This document shows positions 43,357 to 51,141 of a DNA stretch of 64,000 nucleotides, piece by piece. Numbering within the stretch: position 1 is the first letter of the stretch; each line of letters starts with the position of its first letter. The DNA is from Gordonibacter faecis (lineage in GTDB: Bacteria; Actinomycetota; Coriobacteriia; Coriobacteriales; Eggerthellaceae). The notes beneath the pieces were generated by a model that was not told the origin of the DNA, did no database searches, and saw nothing but the letters and a program-made list of their open reading frames with translations. Made by a program: the position numbers and the translations under genes. The stretch lies in contig NZ_JASJEU010000015.1 of NCBI RefSeq assembly GCF_030077735.1, forward strand, positions 5,564-69,563. Reading direction: 5' to 3'.

Positions 43357-44898
43357 TTACACTGTGGAATCGGCGGCTTCTATGTGCCAGATGAGGGTGC
43401 CGTAGGCGAAGGAGCCTTCGGAGGCGGCGGCGGTTTCGAGAAGGGTTTTCATGCCGAGGTCGGTGAACGTGCCTTCCCACACCAGATCGATGCTTTCGGC
43501 GCTCGACGGCAACATGACGGGAGTGTCGAGCACAGCCTCCAGACCAAGCGGGGTGAAGCGGGCATCGTCGACGAAATGGGCTCCGGTCTGGGCCGACACG
43601 AGCGACCAGGTACCGGCTGGCAGGTCGGTGCTCGCCTTCTTCAGACGCACGCCCACAACCTCGGCCGGCGCTTCGGAGTTGTTGGCAAGCGACACCGAAA
43701 TGCTCGCGGAGTTCGGGCCGTTTTGCCCCAAGATCAGCGAGACCAACGACGGCACCGTGATGCTCACCTGCGGAGCAGGCGGCTCGACGGGCTGTTCCTC
43801 TTCGACCGGGGGAACTTCGTCGGTGGGTTGGTCGGTGGCATCGGGGTTGAGCGTGGGGTCTGATGGCGTGGTAGCGTCGGGGTCGGTTGGAGTAGTGTCG
43901 TCGGGAGTAGTGGGGTCAGCCGGGTCGGTGGGGTTGGTTGGATCGTCAGGATTGGCTGGCTCTGTTGGAGTTGTAGGATCGTCGGGGTTGGTTGGTTCCG
44001 TTGGATTCGCAGGATCAGTGGGGTCAGTTGGCGTTGTTGCTTCGCCATCGGGGTTGGGAGCTGGGTTTTCGGGCTGATCGGTGCCCGTATCGGGCGCGTC
44101 GGGCGTGACGGGGACGTCGGGGTTTACGAGAGTGCGGCCGTCTTGGGCCCAGTCGTAGGCGCGCACTGCGGAATCGGTGCCGCGATACGTCGTGATGAGT
44201 GGTTCGGTAGGCGTCTCGGCGAAGCCGAAACAGGCCTTGGTTTTTGCATCGGGTGCAAACGTGAAATCGTCGGAGAGTTCTTTCAACTTGGCACAGTTGA
44301 AGAACGTGTGCGTCATGTCGAGTGCCGCGGGCACGCTGGCCAGTTCAGTGAGGTTTTCGCAGCCCTCGAACCAGTACGCAAGGCTCTTGGGTGCGATGAC
44401 GTCAGCGAAGATGACGCGCTTGATATCGGCCGCGAACCCGGCTTTGAGCCATGGAACGCTTTTGGCGTCTTCGAATACAAGCGTGTCGCCTGCTCCGTCG
44501 ACGACGAAGGTGCCGTCGTTCCAGAGTTCAGCCACAACGGCCGATGCGTCGTCCGCGCCGATGAACCACGTGCGGTCGTTGACCGGCTCCGTCGGTGTGA
44601 CGGGTGCGGGGTCTTCGGCGGGAGGTTGCGGCTCGACCGCCGGCTCCGAGGGTGTTTCGACAGGCGTGTCACTTGGCGTGGACGTCTCGTCCGTTATCTC
44701 GGGAGTTCCAGGTTGCGGCAAGGATTCAGGTGTCTCAACAACAACCGGCGTACCCTCCCCCACCTGCGGAGTCTCGGCATAGCCCAACGAACCGAGAGGC
44801 AAAAACCCCACCACCAGCAGGCAAGTAAGCACGCAGGCCGCGCCAATCTTTAGCGCGGCCGCATGCAAAAATTTCTTATGTAGATCGTGCTTCATCAT
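43357..44898 (-). CDS. Secreted BspA-like protein with Pro/Thr/Asp repeat stalk
   Basis: The 513-residue protein has a signal peptide (about 10-36, IGAACVLTCLLVVGFLPLGS) and a Pro/Glu/Thr-rich linker. A BspA/DUF285-like region (about 90-215) includes YWFEGCENLTELASVPAALD and FFNCAKLKEL. A long stalk of PTDPTDPANPTEPTNPDD-type repeats (about 240-340) leads to a C-terminal domain starting QVSITVPSLVSLILGQNG and ending YGTLIWHIEA. That last domain resembles those of the next gene and of 38641-39459. ATG 44898 or 44895 may start it; no strong ribosome site is seen. No sortase motif or C-terminal membrane helix is present, so how it is anchored is unknown. Confidence 0.75.
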   Translation of the reverse strand: MMKHDLHKKFLHAAALKIGAACVLTCLLVVGFLPLGSLGYAETPQVGEGTPVVVETPESLPQPGTPEITDETSTPSDTPVETPSEPAVEPQPPAEDPAPVTPTEPVNDRTWFIGADDASAVVAELWNDGTFVVDGAGDTLVFEDAKSVPWLKAGFAADIKRVIFADVIAPKSLAYWFEGCENLTELASVPAALDMTHTFFNCAKLKELSDDFTFAPDAKTKACFGFAETPTEPLITTYRGTDSAVRAYDWAQDGRTLVNPDVPVTPDAPDTGTDQPENPAPNPDGEATTPTDPTDPANPTEPTNPDDPTTPTEPANPDDPTNPTDPADPTTPDDTTPTDPDATTPSDPTLNPDATDQPTDEVPPVEEEQPVEPPAPQVSITVPSLVSLILGQNGPNSASISVSLANNSEAPAEVVGVRLKKASTDLPAGTWSLVSAQTGAHFVDDARFTPLGLEAVLDTPVMLPSSAESIDLVWEGTFTDLGMKTLLETAAASEGSFAYGTLIWHIEAADSTV

Positions 44899-44940
44899 GA
44901 AGCAAAACCACAATCCTTAGCTTCTACTTTCTTGATCAAA

Positions 44941-45510
44941 CTATGCGTATAGACCCCCACCAATAGTCCAAGTCAGAGTTGTCAAAGTGAACGGGTCAAA
45001 CGTGTTAACGTTCTTTACTGCACCTGCAAACTTAATTGGAAGCTTGGAGGCAGATGCAACATCCCAACTAGCATCTGCAACCGTCAGCTTCGAACTCAGA
45101 TCTTTATCAGCAGACGTGGTGCCAATTTTCAGCCATGCCGCATTTGCAGCTGTACTACTTGCGAATGCACTCGATTGATCGAGCAAGCTTCCAGCACTAG
45201 CCTCAATACTTACGACGTGAATCCCGTATGCCGAGCTTGTGTTCTCAATATAGAGCTCGCTATCGGCAGGAAATATAAGACTTCCATCAGCAGAACTGAT
45301 ACCAACAGTAAGGGTAGTAGGAACCGTTGCCGAAAGCTGTCCATCTACTTGGGCATTGATCGTAGTTTTGGCTGCATTGCTAGAATCAACACCTCCGTTA
45401 GAAACGCTAGGAGTAACCGCCGCTGCAAACGCCGGGGCCACACACATGCCTGTTAGCAGCGTGGCTGCGCATACTCCGGCAATACCCCTCTTCAAATTCG
45501 TGAACTTCAT
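44941..45510 (-). CDS. Small secreted protein with WxL-like beta domain
   Basis: The 189-residue precursor has a signal peptide (1-29, cleavage after APAFA) and a Ser/Ala/Thr-rich mature part. It shows alternating strand-like segments: INAQVDGQLSATVPTTLTVG, ELYIENTSSAYGIHVVSIEA and the closing FTLTTLTWTIGGGLYA. The VP...G...NxS pattern and the ending LTWTIG resemble the C-terminal domains of the two larger proteins nearby. It lies between the 45581-46306 membrane protein and the stalk protein, all leftward, suggesting one operon. The base composition is less GC-rich than the core genes. The function is unknown; a structural surface subunit is possible. Confidence 0.7.
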   Translation of the reverse strand: MKFTNLKRGIAGVCAATLLTGMCVAPAFAAAVTPSVSNGGVDSSNAAKTTINAQVDGQLSATVPTTLTVGISSADGSLIFPADSELYIENTSSAYGIHVVSIEASAGSLLDQSSAFASSTAANAAWLKIGTTSADKDLSSKLTVADASWDVASASKLPIKFAGAVKNVNTFDPFTLTTLTWTIGGGLYA

Positions 45511-45580
45511 CCTTCTTGTCCTTTCCTCTGTGCCATTACGTTGTCGAACATGCTCTACGTATCTTCTCGCGGAAGGCCCC

Positions 45581-46306
45581 TTAGCCTTCTACGTGAATCA
45601 CAATCTCGGCGGCCGCTTGGCCGGTCTGCTTGTGCGTTTCGCGATCGTAGCCCGTAAACGTTGCCACGGCGGTGTAGTCGCCCGGATCTAGGTCGCGCGT
45701 CAGCTTGATATTCTGAATGTGCTGATCAGGCGCCAGCGCACCAGACTCATACACCACTTCGCCCGAATCCTTCAGCGCGATGACCACCTTCTGATCCACC
45801 GGGTTGGCAGCGATGTTCTCAATGCGCGCCTCGCCCTCTGACGCGCCGTCGGGGAACTTGATGACGGCGGCAATGGAGATGTTCATCATGCCCTTTTTGA
45901 CCTCTTCGTTCAGGGCGGCCTGAATTTCTTCCTTGCTCTTGCCCTCGAACTGGCCCTGCGAAGCGTTCGGGTCGAACCAGTCCTCAAGCGCGGGCTGCTG
46001 CGTCAGCACCACACCAGCCGTGACCGCCGCAACCACGGCGACCGCAGCCACCACGCCCGCGAAGGCGTGACGAGACAGGCCGAGGATTTTCCCCGCGCCC
46101 TTGGCAGCCTTGGCGGCCGCCCCCGCTGTGGTGGAAGAAGAATCAGAAGCTCCGGTTGCGGAACTTTGACCGGCAGGTGCCGATTCAGAAGGGACAGCGC
46201 CGCTCCCCTGCGCGCCGTCGGCCGCGTGGGCAGCCTGGCTGGAGGATGTGCTTGTGCTGTCGTCTACTGGAAGGCTCTGCGTGCTCTGACCATCTTGCGT
46301 GCTCAT
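45581..46306 (-). CDS. Membrane-anchored protein with extracytoplasmic Ig-like domain
   Basis: A 241-residue bitopic protein. The cytoplasmic N-terminal half is Ser/Ala/Gln-rich and disordered (1-78). One membrane helix follows (about 82-102, FAGVVAAVAVVAAVTAGVVL). The outer part has DWFDPNASQGQFEGKSKEEI, then a beta domain (about 140-241) with GEARIENIAANPVDQKVVIA, SGEVVYESGALAPDQHI and DLDPGDYTAVATFTGYDRET. This pattern occurs in helper proteins encoded next to surface subunits in other Gram-positives, but I cannot name the family. It is the first gene of the leftward surface operon. Confidence 0.72.
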   Translation of the reverse strand: MSTQDGQSTQSLPVDDSTSTSSSQAAHAADGAQGSGAVPSESAPAGQSSATGASDSSSTTAGAAAKAAKGAGKILGLSRHAFAGVVAAVAVVAAVTAGVVLTQQPALEDWFDPNASQGQFEGKSKEEIQAALNEEVKKGMMNISIAAVIKFPDGASEGEARIENIAANPVDQKVVIALKDSGEVVYESGALAPDQHIQNIKLTRDLDPGDYTAVATFTGYDRETHKQTGQAAAEIVIHVEG

Positions 46307-46437
46307 ACGTAAAAAACTCCTCTGTTCTGGCTTCCATGAAGAAATCGTGGAAGCTTAGTGAGCTAAGATACGCCATGGGGGTGGCGGAAGTCAATGCTTT
46401 GAGGGAAGAAAATAACACCCCCGTGAAGTTTTTTCAA

Positions 46438-46467
46438 CAAAAAATAACCCCTATGAACAGGGGTTAT
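46438..46467 (-). terminator. Rho-independent terminator after nadK
   Basis: Leftwards, ATAACCCCT and AGGGGTTAT form a perfect 9-bp stem followed by a run of six T. It ends the nadK transcript. The rest of 46307-46536 shows only the start region of the surface operon. Confidence 0.9.
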
Positions 46468-46536
46468 ATATAACTAGAGCAATGGGATTAGAGGCGTTAA
46501 AGCGCTTCAAACGCCATTTTGGGCGCTGATGCGTGC

Positions 46537-47451
46537 CTAGAAAAACACCTTTGCGGCGTGTTCGTAGAAGCCTTCGCGTTGGTAGCGCAGAAGCACCGTG
46601 GGAGCCTCGCCGCGTGCGATATAAACACGCGTGACGGGGCTCTCGAATTCCAGAAGCTCGCCGTCGGCGAACAGCGTGACCTCGCGGGTGTCCGCATTGT
46701 GGGACAGGTCCATTTCCACCACGTCGTTGGCGGCGGTCACAATGGCGCGCGAATGCAGCGTATGGGGCGCGAGCGGCACCACCACCAGGCCTGCGAACCC
46801 GGGCGAGACCAGCGGGCCGCCAGCCGAGAGCGCGTAGGCCGTGGAGCCCGTGGCCGTGGCCACCACCAGTCCGTCGCCGCGCATGTCCGCGATATGTGCG
46901 CCCGAGATGTCCAGGCCGAAGTCGATGATGCGGCCGTTCGCACCACGGGTAACGGCCAGTTCGTTCAGGGCGAAGAACGTGCGCGGGGATTCGGGGGCTT
47001 CCAGCGACTGGGCCAAGGCGCTGAACTGGCCTTCCCCGTCGTTCGCCCAGGGGTCTTCCTCGCCTTCGCACACCACGTCGATGCGCAGGTTGGTGCGGTG
47101 TTCGGCCACCACGTCGCCCGCCAAGGCCGAGGCCACCACAGCAACCACACCCTCTTCGCTTGAATTCGCCAGGAAGCCGAGGCGACCGAAATTGATACCC
47201 AGAATGGGCACCCCGGTGGTGCCAATCTGGCGCGCCGTACGCAGGATGGTGCCATCACCGCCCAGCACCACCGCCATGTCGACACCCGCCGTCAACGCTG
47301 CGTTCACCTCTTCGTGGTCACAGCGGCACGACAACTCCGACGAATCAACCAGCGTGTAAGCCGCCCCCTGCGTGGCCAGGTACGTCGCCAGCAGAAGCGA
47401 CGCGTCGATGGCCTGCGAGTTGGAATTATTGCGTACGATGAGGATGTGCAT
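46537..47451 (-). CDS. nadK: NAD kinase
   Basis: Makes NADP from NAD. The 304-residue protein has the diagnostic GGDGTILRTARQ (about 63-74), GINFGRLGFLANSSEEGV, the NELAVTRG segment and the glycine-rich GDGLVVATATGSTAYALSAG and GGPLVSPGF. Start ATG 47451 follows GAAAGAGGA; the frame is open upstream for 12 codons without a better site. It is divergent from the MurJ-type gene, 66 bases away. In many actinobacteria nadK lies with recN and tlyA; here those are absent. Confidence 0.94.
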   Translation of the reverse strand: MHILIVRNNSNSQAIDASLLLATYLATQGAAYTLVDSSELSCRCDHEEVNAALTAGVDMAVVLGGDGTILRTARQIGTTGVPILGINFGRLGFLANSSEEGVVAVVASALAGDVVAEHRTNLRIDVVCEGEEDPWANDGEGQFSALAQSLEAPESPRTFFALNELAVTRGANGRIIDFGLDISGAHIADMRGDGLVVATATGSTAYALSAGGPLVSPGFAGLVVVPLAPHTLHSRAIVTAANDVVEMDLSHNADTREVTLFADGELLEFESPVTRVYIARGEAPTVLLRYQREGFYEHAAKVFF

Positions 47452-47517
47452 GAAGGTCCTCTTTCCGGGTTTGCTATGATGGGACATTATATCCGAAGGT
47501 CAAGAAAGCGTCCGTTC

Positions 47518-49683
47518 ATGTCCGATAAGCTCGCACGAGCTCAACATACGCGCGTTGCCGATATGGCACATGGCGCTTCTAATCCTGCTCCCGCGGCGCG
47601 TCCGGGGGCTGCTGGTGCGCCCGCCGCTGCGGGTGACACGGCGCACGGCGAGGCTGCGCCTGTCGGACGGCGGGCGGCGGCGCACGCACGCGCAATCGAC
47701 CCGGGATGCACGTCGGAGCTATTTGTGGGCGGACGCCACGCGGGGCTCGACCGCACGGTTATTGCCGCGAAGGTGGCAGACCAGGTGGTTCCGCGGCCTC
47801 AGCCGCGCCGTGCCGCGGTGCCGAAGGACGTGCGTGTGGATGGGTCGGGCGCGTATGCCAACCGTCCGGTTGCGGGTGGCGCGGGCGGAAGCCGTCGGCA
47901 CGCGGGGGTTGACCGCACGGCGGCAGCGGGCGCGGGTGGCGGCGCGAGTGCGGCGGGCGCAGCCAACGCACCCGCCAACTCCCCCACCACCGACCCCGGT
48001 GCAACCGGCGCCATCTTCGTCGGCGGCCGCCACGCGGGCGTGGACAAAACGCTCGTGCGCACCGAGCAGCCCGCCCCCACCGATTCCGCCGCAGAAGTAG
48101 GTTCTTCGGCGGCGCTCATCAGCGTGTGCGTGATGATTTCCCGCGTGCTGGGTTTCGTGCGCACGTGGGCCATGGCCTTCGCGCTGGGCTCCACGCTGCT
48201 CGCCAGCTCCTACTCGGTAGCCTACAATCTGCCAAGCCTGCTGTATGAGCTGGTCATTGGAGGCATGCTGGTAACGGCCTTCCTGCCCGTGTACCTGTCA
48301 GTAAAAAAGAAGCTGGGGCAGCAAGCGTCAAACGAGTACGCGTCGAATCTGCTCACTATTGTAGTAGTGTTCCTGGGCGTGGTGTCGGCGCTCTGCATCG
48401 CGTTCCCCTCGGTGGTTATTTACACGCAGAGTTTCTACTCCGACCAGGCGGAGATGTCGGACGCGGTGTTCTTCTTCCAGTTCTTCGCCATACAAATTGT
48501 GTTCTACGGCGCGGGTGCCATCATATCGGGCCTGCTCAACGCGAACCGCGACTACCTGTGGTCGTCCATAGCGCCGGCGGCGAACAACGTTATTGTCATT
48601 GCATCGTTTCTGCTGTATGTGCTGGTGGCGCCTCAGAACCAGCAACTTGCGCTCTACATTATTGCCATCGGCAACCCGCTTGGCGTGTTTGTGCAGCTGG
48701 CTATTCAACTGCCGGCGCTCAAAAAGAATGGCATCCGCATCCGCCCGCGCATCAACTTCCGCGACCCGGCGCTGCGCGAGACGCTGGGCATTGGCATTCC
48801 CACGGTGTTTGTGATGGTGTGCTCGTTTGCCGTGGTGTCGGTGCAGAACGCCGCGGCGTACAGCTTCGCCGACAACGGGCCGTCCATCCTCACGTACGCG
48901 CGCCTGTGGTTCACGCTGCCCTATTCGTTCTTGGCGGTGCCCATCACCACGGCCATGTTCACCGAGCTAGCCGACATGCAGGCCGAAGGCAACGCTGCGG
49001 GCGTGAAGCGCGGCATTGTGAGCGGCACGAACCAAATTCTGTTCTTCATGATTCCGTTCGCGATGTACCTTATGGTGTTTGCGTTGCCGCTGGTCACGCT
49101 TTACAACGCGGGCGCGTTTACCATGGAGAACGTATCGTCGGTCGCGTCGTATCTGGCCGTGTGGGCGTTCGCGCTGCCGCTCTACGGCGTGAACACGTAC
49201 CTGCAAAAAATATTCAGCAGCCTGCGGAAGATGGGCGTGTTCGCGGCGTTCAACTTCGTGGCGGGCGCGGTGCAGATTGGCCTCACCATGTTTGGCGCGG
49301 CGAACATCGGGCGCTTCCCTATTGAGATTATCGCGGTGGCCGAGGTCATGTTTTACGTGGTGGCCGATATCTGCCTGTTCGCGTACCTGCGGCACCGCCT
49401 GGGGCCGTTTGGCCTACGCTCGGTGGCGAAGGCGGTGCTGTCGGGCCTGGTGTTTGGCGGGCTGGGTGCCGCGGCGGGCGGCGGCGTGCTGTTCGCGCTG
49501 CAGACGTTTGTGGGGCCGCTGTCGGGCTCCATCCCGCAGGCGTTCGCCTACGTGATTGCTGGCGGCGTGGTGGCGCTCGTGGTGACGTTTGGCCTGTCCA
49601 TGAAGCTACACGTGCCCGAGGCAGCGTTCGTTACCTCCATTGTTGGCAAGGTGAAGGGGAAGCTGGGGCGCGGCAGGGGTTAG
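47518..49683 (+). CDS. murJ: MurJ/MviN-type lipid II flippase with repetitive N-terminal tail
   Basis: MOP-superfamily transporter predicted to flip lipid II. Membrane core from about residue 194 (AAEVGSSAALISVCVMISRV and LGFVRTWAMAFALGSTLLAS), with about 13-14 helices, GGMLVTAFLPVYLSVKKK and ISGLLNANRDYLWSSIAP typical of MurJ. The first 190 residues are disordered, rich in Ala, Gly, Pro and Arg. They contain three related repeats: DPGCTSELFVGGRHAGLDRT (61-80), GSRRHAGVDRT (124-134) and DPGATGAIFVGGRHAGVDKT (159-178). Start ATG 47518; an open frame upstream overlaps divergent nadK. A -10-like TATGAT lies at 47475. Confidence 0.9.
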   Translation: MSDKLARAQHTRVADMAHGASNPAPAARPGAAGAPAAAGDTAHGEAAPVGRRAAAHARAIDPGCTSELFVGGRHAGLDRTVIAAKVADQVVPRPQPRRAAVPKDVRVDGSGAYANRPVAGGAGGSRRHAGVDRTAAAGAGGGASAAGAANAPANSPTTDPGATGAIFVGGRHAGVDKTLVRTEQPAPTDSAAEVGSSAALISVCVMISRVLGFVRTWAMAFALGSTLLASSYSVAYNLPSLLYELVIGGMLVTAFLPVYLSVKKKLGQQASNEYASNLLTIVVVFLGVVSALCIAFPSVVIYTQSFYSDQAEMSDAVFFFQFFAIQIVFYGAGAIISGLLNANRDYLWSSIAPAANNVIVIASFLLYVLVAPQNQQLALYIIAIGNPLGVFVQLAIQLPALKKNGIRIRPRINFRDPALRETLGIGIPTVFVMVCSFAVVSVQNAAAYSFADNGPSILTYARLWFTLPYSFLAVPITTAMFTELADMQAEGNAAGVKRGIVSGTNQILFFMIPFAMYLMVFALPLVTLYNAGAFTMENVSSVASYLAVWAFALPLYGVNTYLQKIFSSLRKMGVFAAFNFVAGAVQIGLTMFGAANIGRFPIEIIAVAEVMFYVVADICLFAYLRHRLGPFGLRSVAKAVLSGLVFGGLGAAAGGGVLFALQTFVGPLSGSIPQAFAYVIAGGVVALVVTFGLSMKLHVPEAAFVTSIVGKVKGKLGRGRG

Positions 49684-49740
49684 CAGCGGCGTCTGGCTGG
49701 CGATAATGCGCGGGCAAGATACACGCTGGCGCGCCGTGCG

Positions 49741-50931
49741 TTAGGAATGATGACGCACGCGAGCTAGTGCGACCGCGGCAACAACCGCACTACCTGCGGC
49801 AATAGCTGCCACCATGCCTGCCACAAGCATTGCATTCCTGGGAACTGCATCACCCGTTGCAGCTAACGTCGCCCGAGACGATACCTTCGAAGGCTTCGTT
49901 ACCGACGCACAACCCGCCGAACCCGCCCCGCCTGAGCCGCCCGTCCCCGCCGGAGGCGTGGGCTGCACATCAGACGAAGGTATGGGTTCGAACAGCGCAT
50001 TCACCGTCATATCTTTCGTCACATAGTCGAAGGGCTGATCCCACCCAACGAACCGATACCCCTCGGGCACCGTCACCACCGGAGCCGTGGCCGCCCCGAA
50101 CAGCTTGATGGTTTCCGTCGCCAGCGGTGCGCCATCGAACCCGCGGAAAGCCACCTGGCGCGTGGCCGTGATGTTGAACGACCCATCCGTATTAAGCGTG
50201 CCTATTTCCTCTTCGTTCTCATACACCGGCACCGCGTCGTAGATAACAAGGTTCTGGTACGTGATGAGTTGATGCAGGTCAGTGGCCCCAAAGGGAGCAA
50301 CGATGGCGAGCGTGGCGGTGGTGCCCACCGCAATGCCGCCAATCGGGATAGGCGCGCCGAACATCACCTGCGACAGATCGAGGATGCCGCCGTACACCGT
50401 AATGGGGCCTTTGACATCGGCGCGCGGCCCCAGCACGAGCCGCGCCTTCTGCCACACGTGCGCCGCTTGGATGGGCCCATCGACGCGGACTACCGCTCGG
50501 TCGAACACGTCCACGCCAGCGTCCCCGGTCTCAATAGTGATGCTGCCGTCGCCGCCGATGGCGTCGTCGCGTACGGTATCCACCTGAAACACCTCATTGT
50601 TCGTGCCGCTCACCACAAACGTGGTCGCGCGCTTCACCGTGAGCGTGGAAATGCGCACGTTCGCGCCGATGCCGACCGTTTGCACCTGGTCGCCGACCAC
50701 CACCGCCCCCGCCGGAGCATCCGCGCTTGACATACCCTGAATGGTGACGCCATTTGCAGTAATGGTGAGCGTTGAGCCATCCCATTCAAACGAGTCTGTA
50801 GGCCCCTCAACCTCAAACGGGCCAGCAACCTCCGCAAACGCCCGCCCGGGCACCAGCGCACAACACACCGCCAGCACAAACACAGCTACACACCAATAAA
50901 CAAGCGAACGAGAGAGCGGCTTGGCACGCAT
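49741..50931 (-). CDS. Secreted protein with LAATG sortase motif
   Basis: Predicted wall-anchored protein. The 396-residue protein has a signal peptide (about 8-33, VYWCVAVFVLAVCCALVPGR) and a beta-rich body with right-handed-repeat character (SFEWDGSTLTITANGVTIQG, then ITIETGDAGVDVFDRAVVRV). An InlB-type ending follows (VVTVPEGYRFVGWDQPFDYV, VNALFEPIP), then a Gly/Ser linker. It ends with LAATGD (about 355), a membrane helix and the basic tail ARVRHHS, the layout of sortase substrates; LAxTG is common in actinobacteria. No sortase gene is in the window. Start ATG 50931 behind AAGGAG. Confidence 0.82.
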   Translation of the reverse strand: MRAKPLSRSLVYWCVAVFVLAVCCALVPGRAFAEVAGPFEVEGPTDSFEWDGSTLTITANGVTIQGMSSADAPAGAVVVGDQVQTVGIGANVRISTLTVKRATTFVVSGTNNEVFQVDTVRDDAIGGDGSITIETGDAGVDVFDRAVVRVDGPIQAAHVWQKARLVLGPRADVKGPITVYGGILDLSQVMFGAPIPIGGIAVGTTATLAIVAPFGATDLHQLITYQNLVIYDAVPVYENEEEIGTLNTDGSFNITATRQVAFRGFDGAPLATETIKLFGAATAPVVTVPEGYRFVGWDQPFDYVTKDMTVNALFEPIPSSDVQPTPPAGTGGSGGAGSAGCASVTKPSKVSSRATLAATGDAVPRNAMLVAGMVAAIAAGSAVVAAVALARVRHHS

Positions 50932-51066
50932 GAGAACTCCTTGGGTTTCGACCTACTTACCGCCCAAGCCTAGCACGCGCCTCCCTCCGACCAGCCATTC
51001 CGTCACACCCCCGAAACTCCCACCACCAACCCGTTACCCACCCCTCGCAACATTTTTGCATCACTC

Positions 51067-51117
51067 ACTGAACAAATTTGTTCAGTCATTGAACATTTTT
51101 ATTCAGTCCCTTAGTAT
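51067..51117 (+). promoter_or_regulatory. Promoter with 20-bp palindrome upstream of the AAA ATPase gene
   Basis: TTGAAC (51089-51094), 17 bases and TAGTAT (51112-51117) form a promoter. Immediately upstream lies the perfect palindrome ACTGAACAAATTTGTTCAGT (51067-51086), and an imperfect second copy (TGAACATTTTTATTCAGT) overlaps the promoter. This looks like a repressor operator pair. Confidence 0.7.
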
Positions 51118-51141
51118 GGCTCTAAACAGAAAGGACAAGCC

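Noticed and set aside
43800..44080. CRISPR-like short repeats
   Set aside because: These are codon-level repeats of the Pro/Thr/Asp stalk, irregular in length and inside a coding frame; no CRISPR array is seen in the window.
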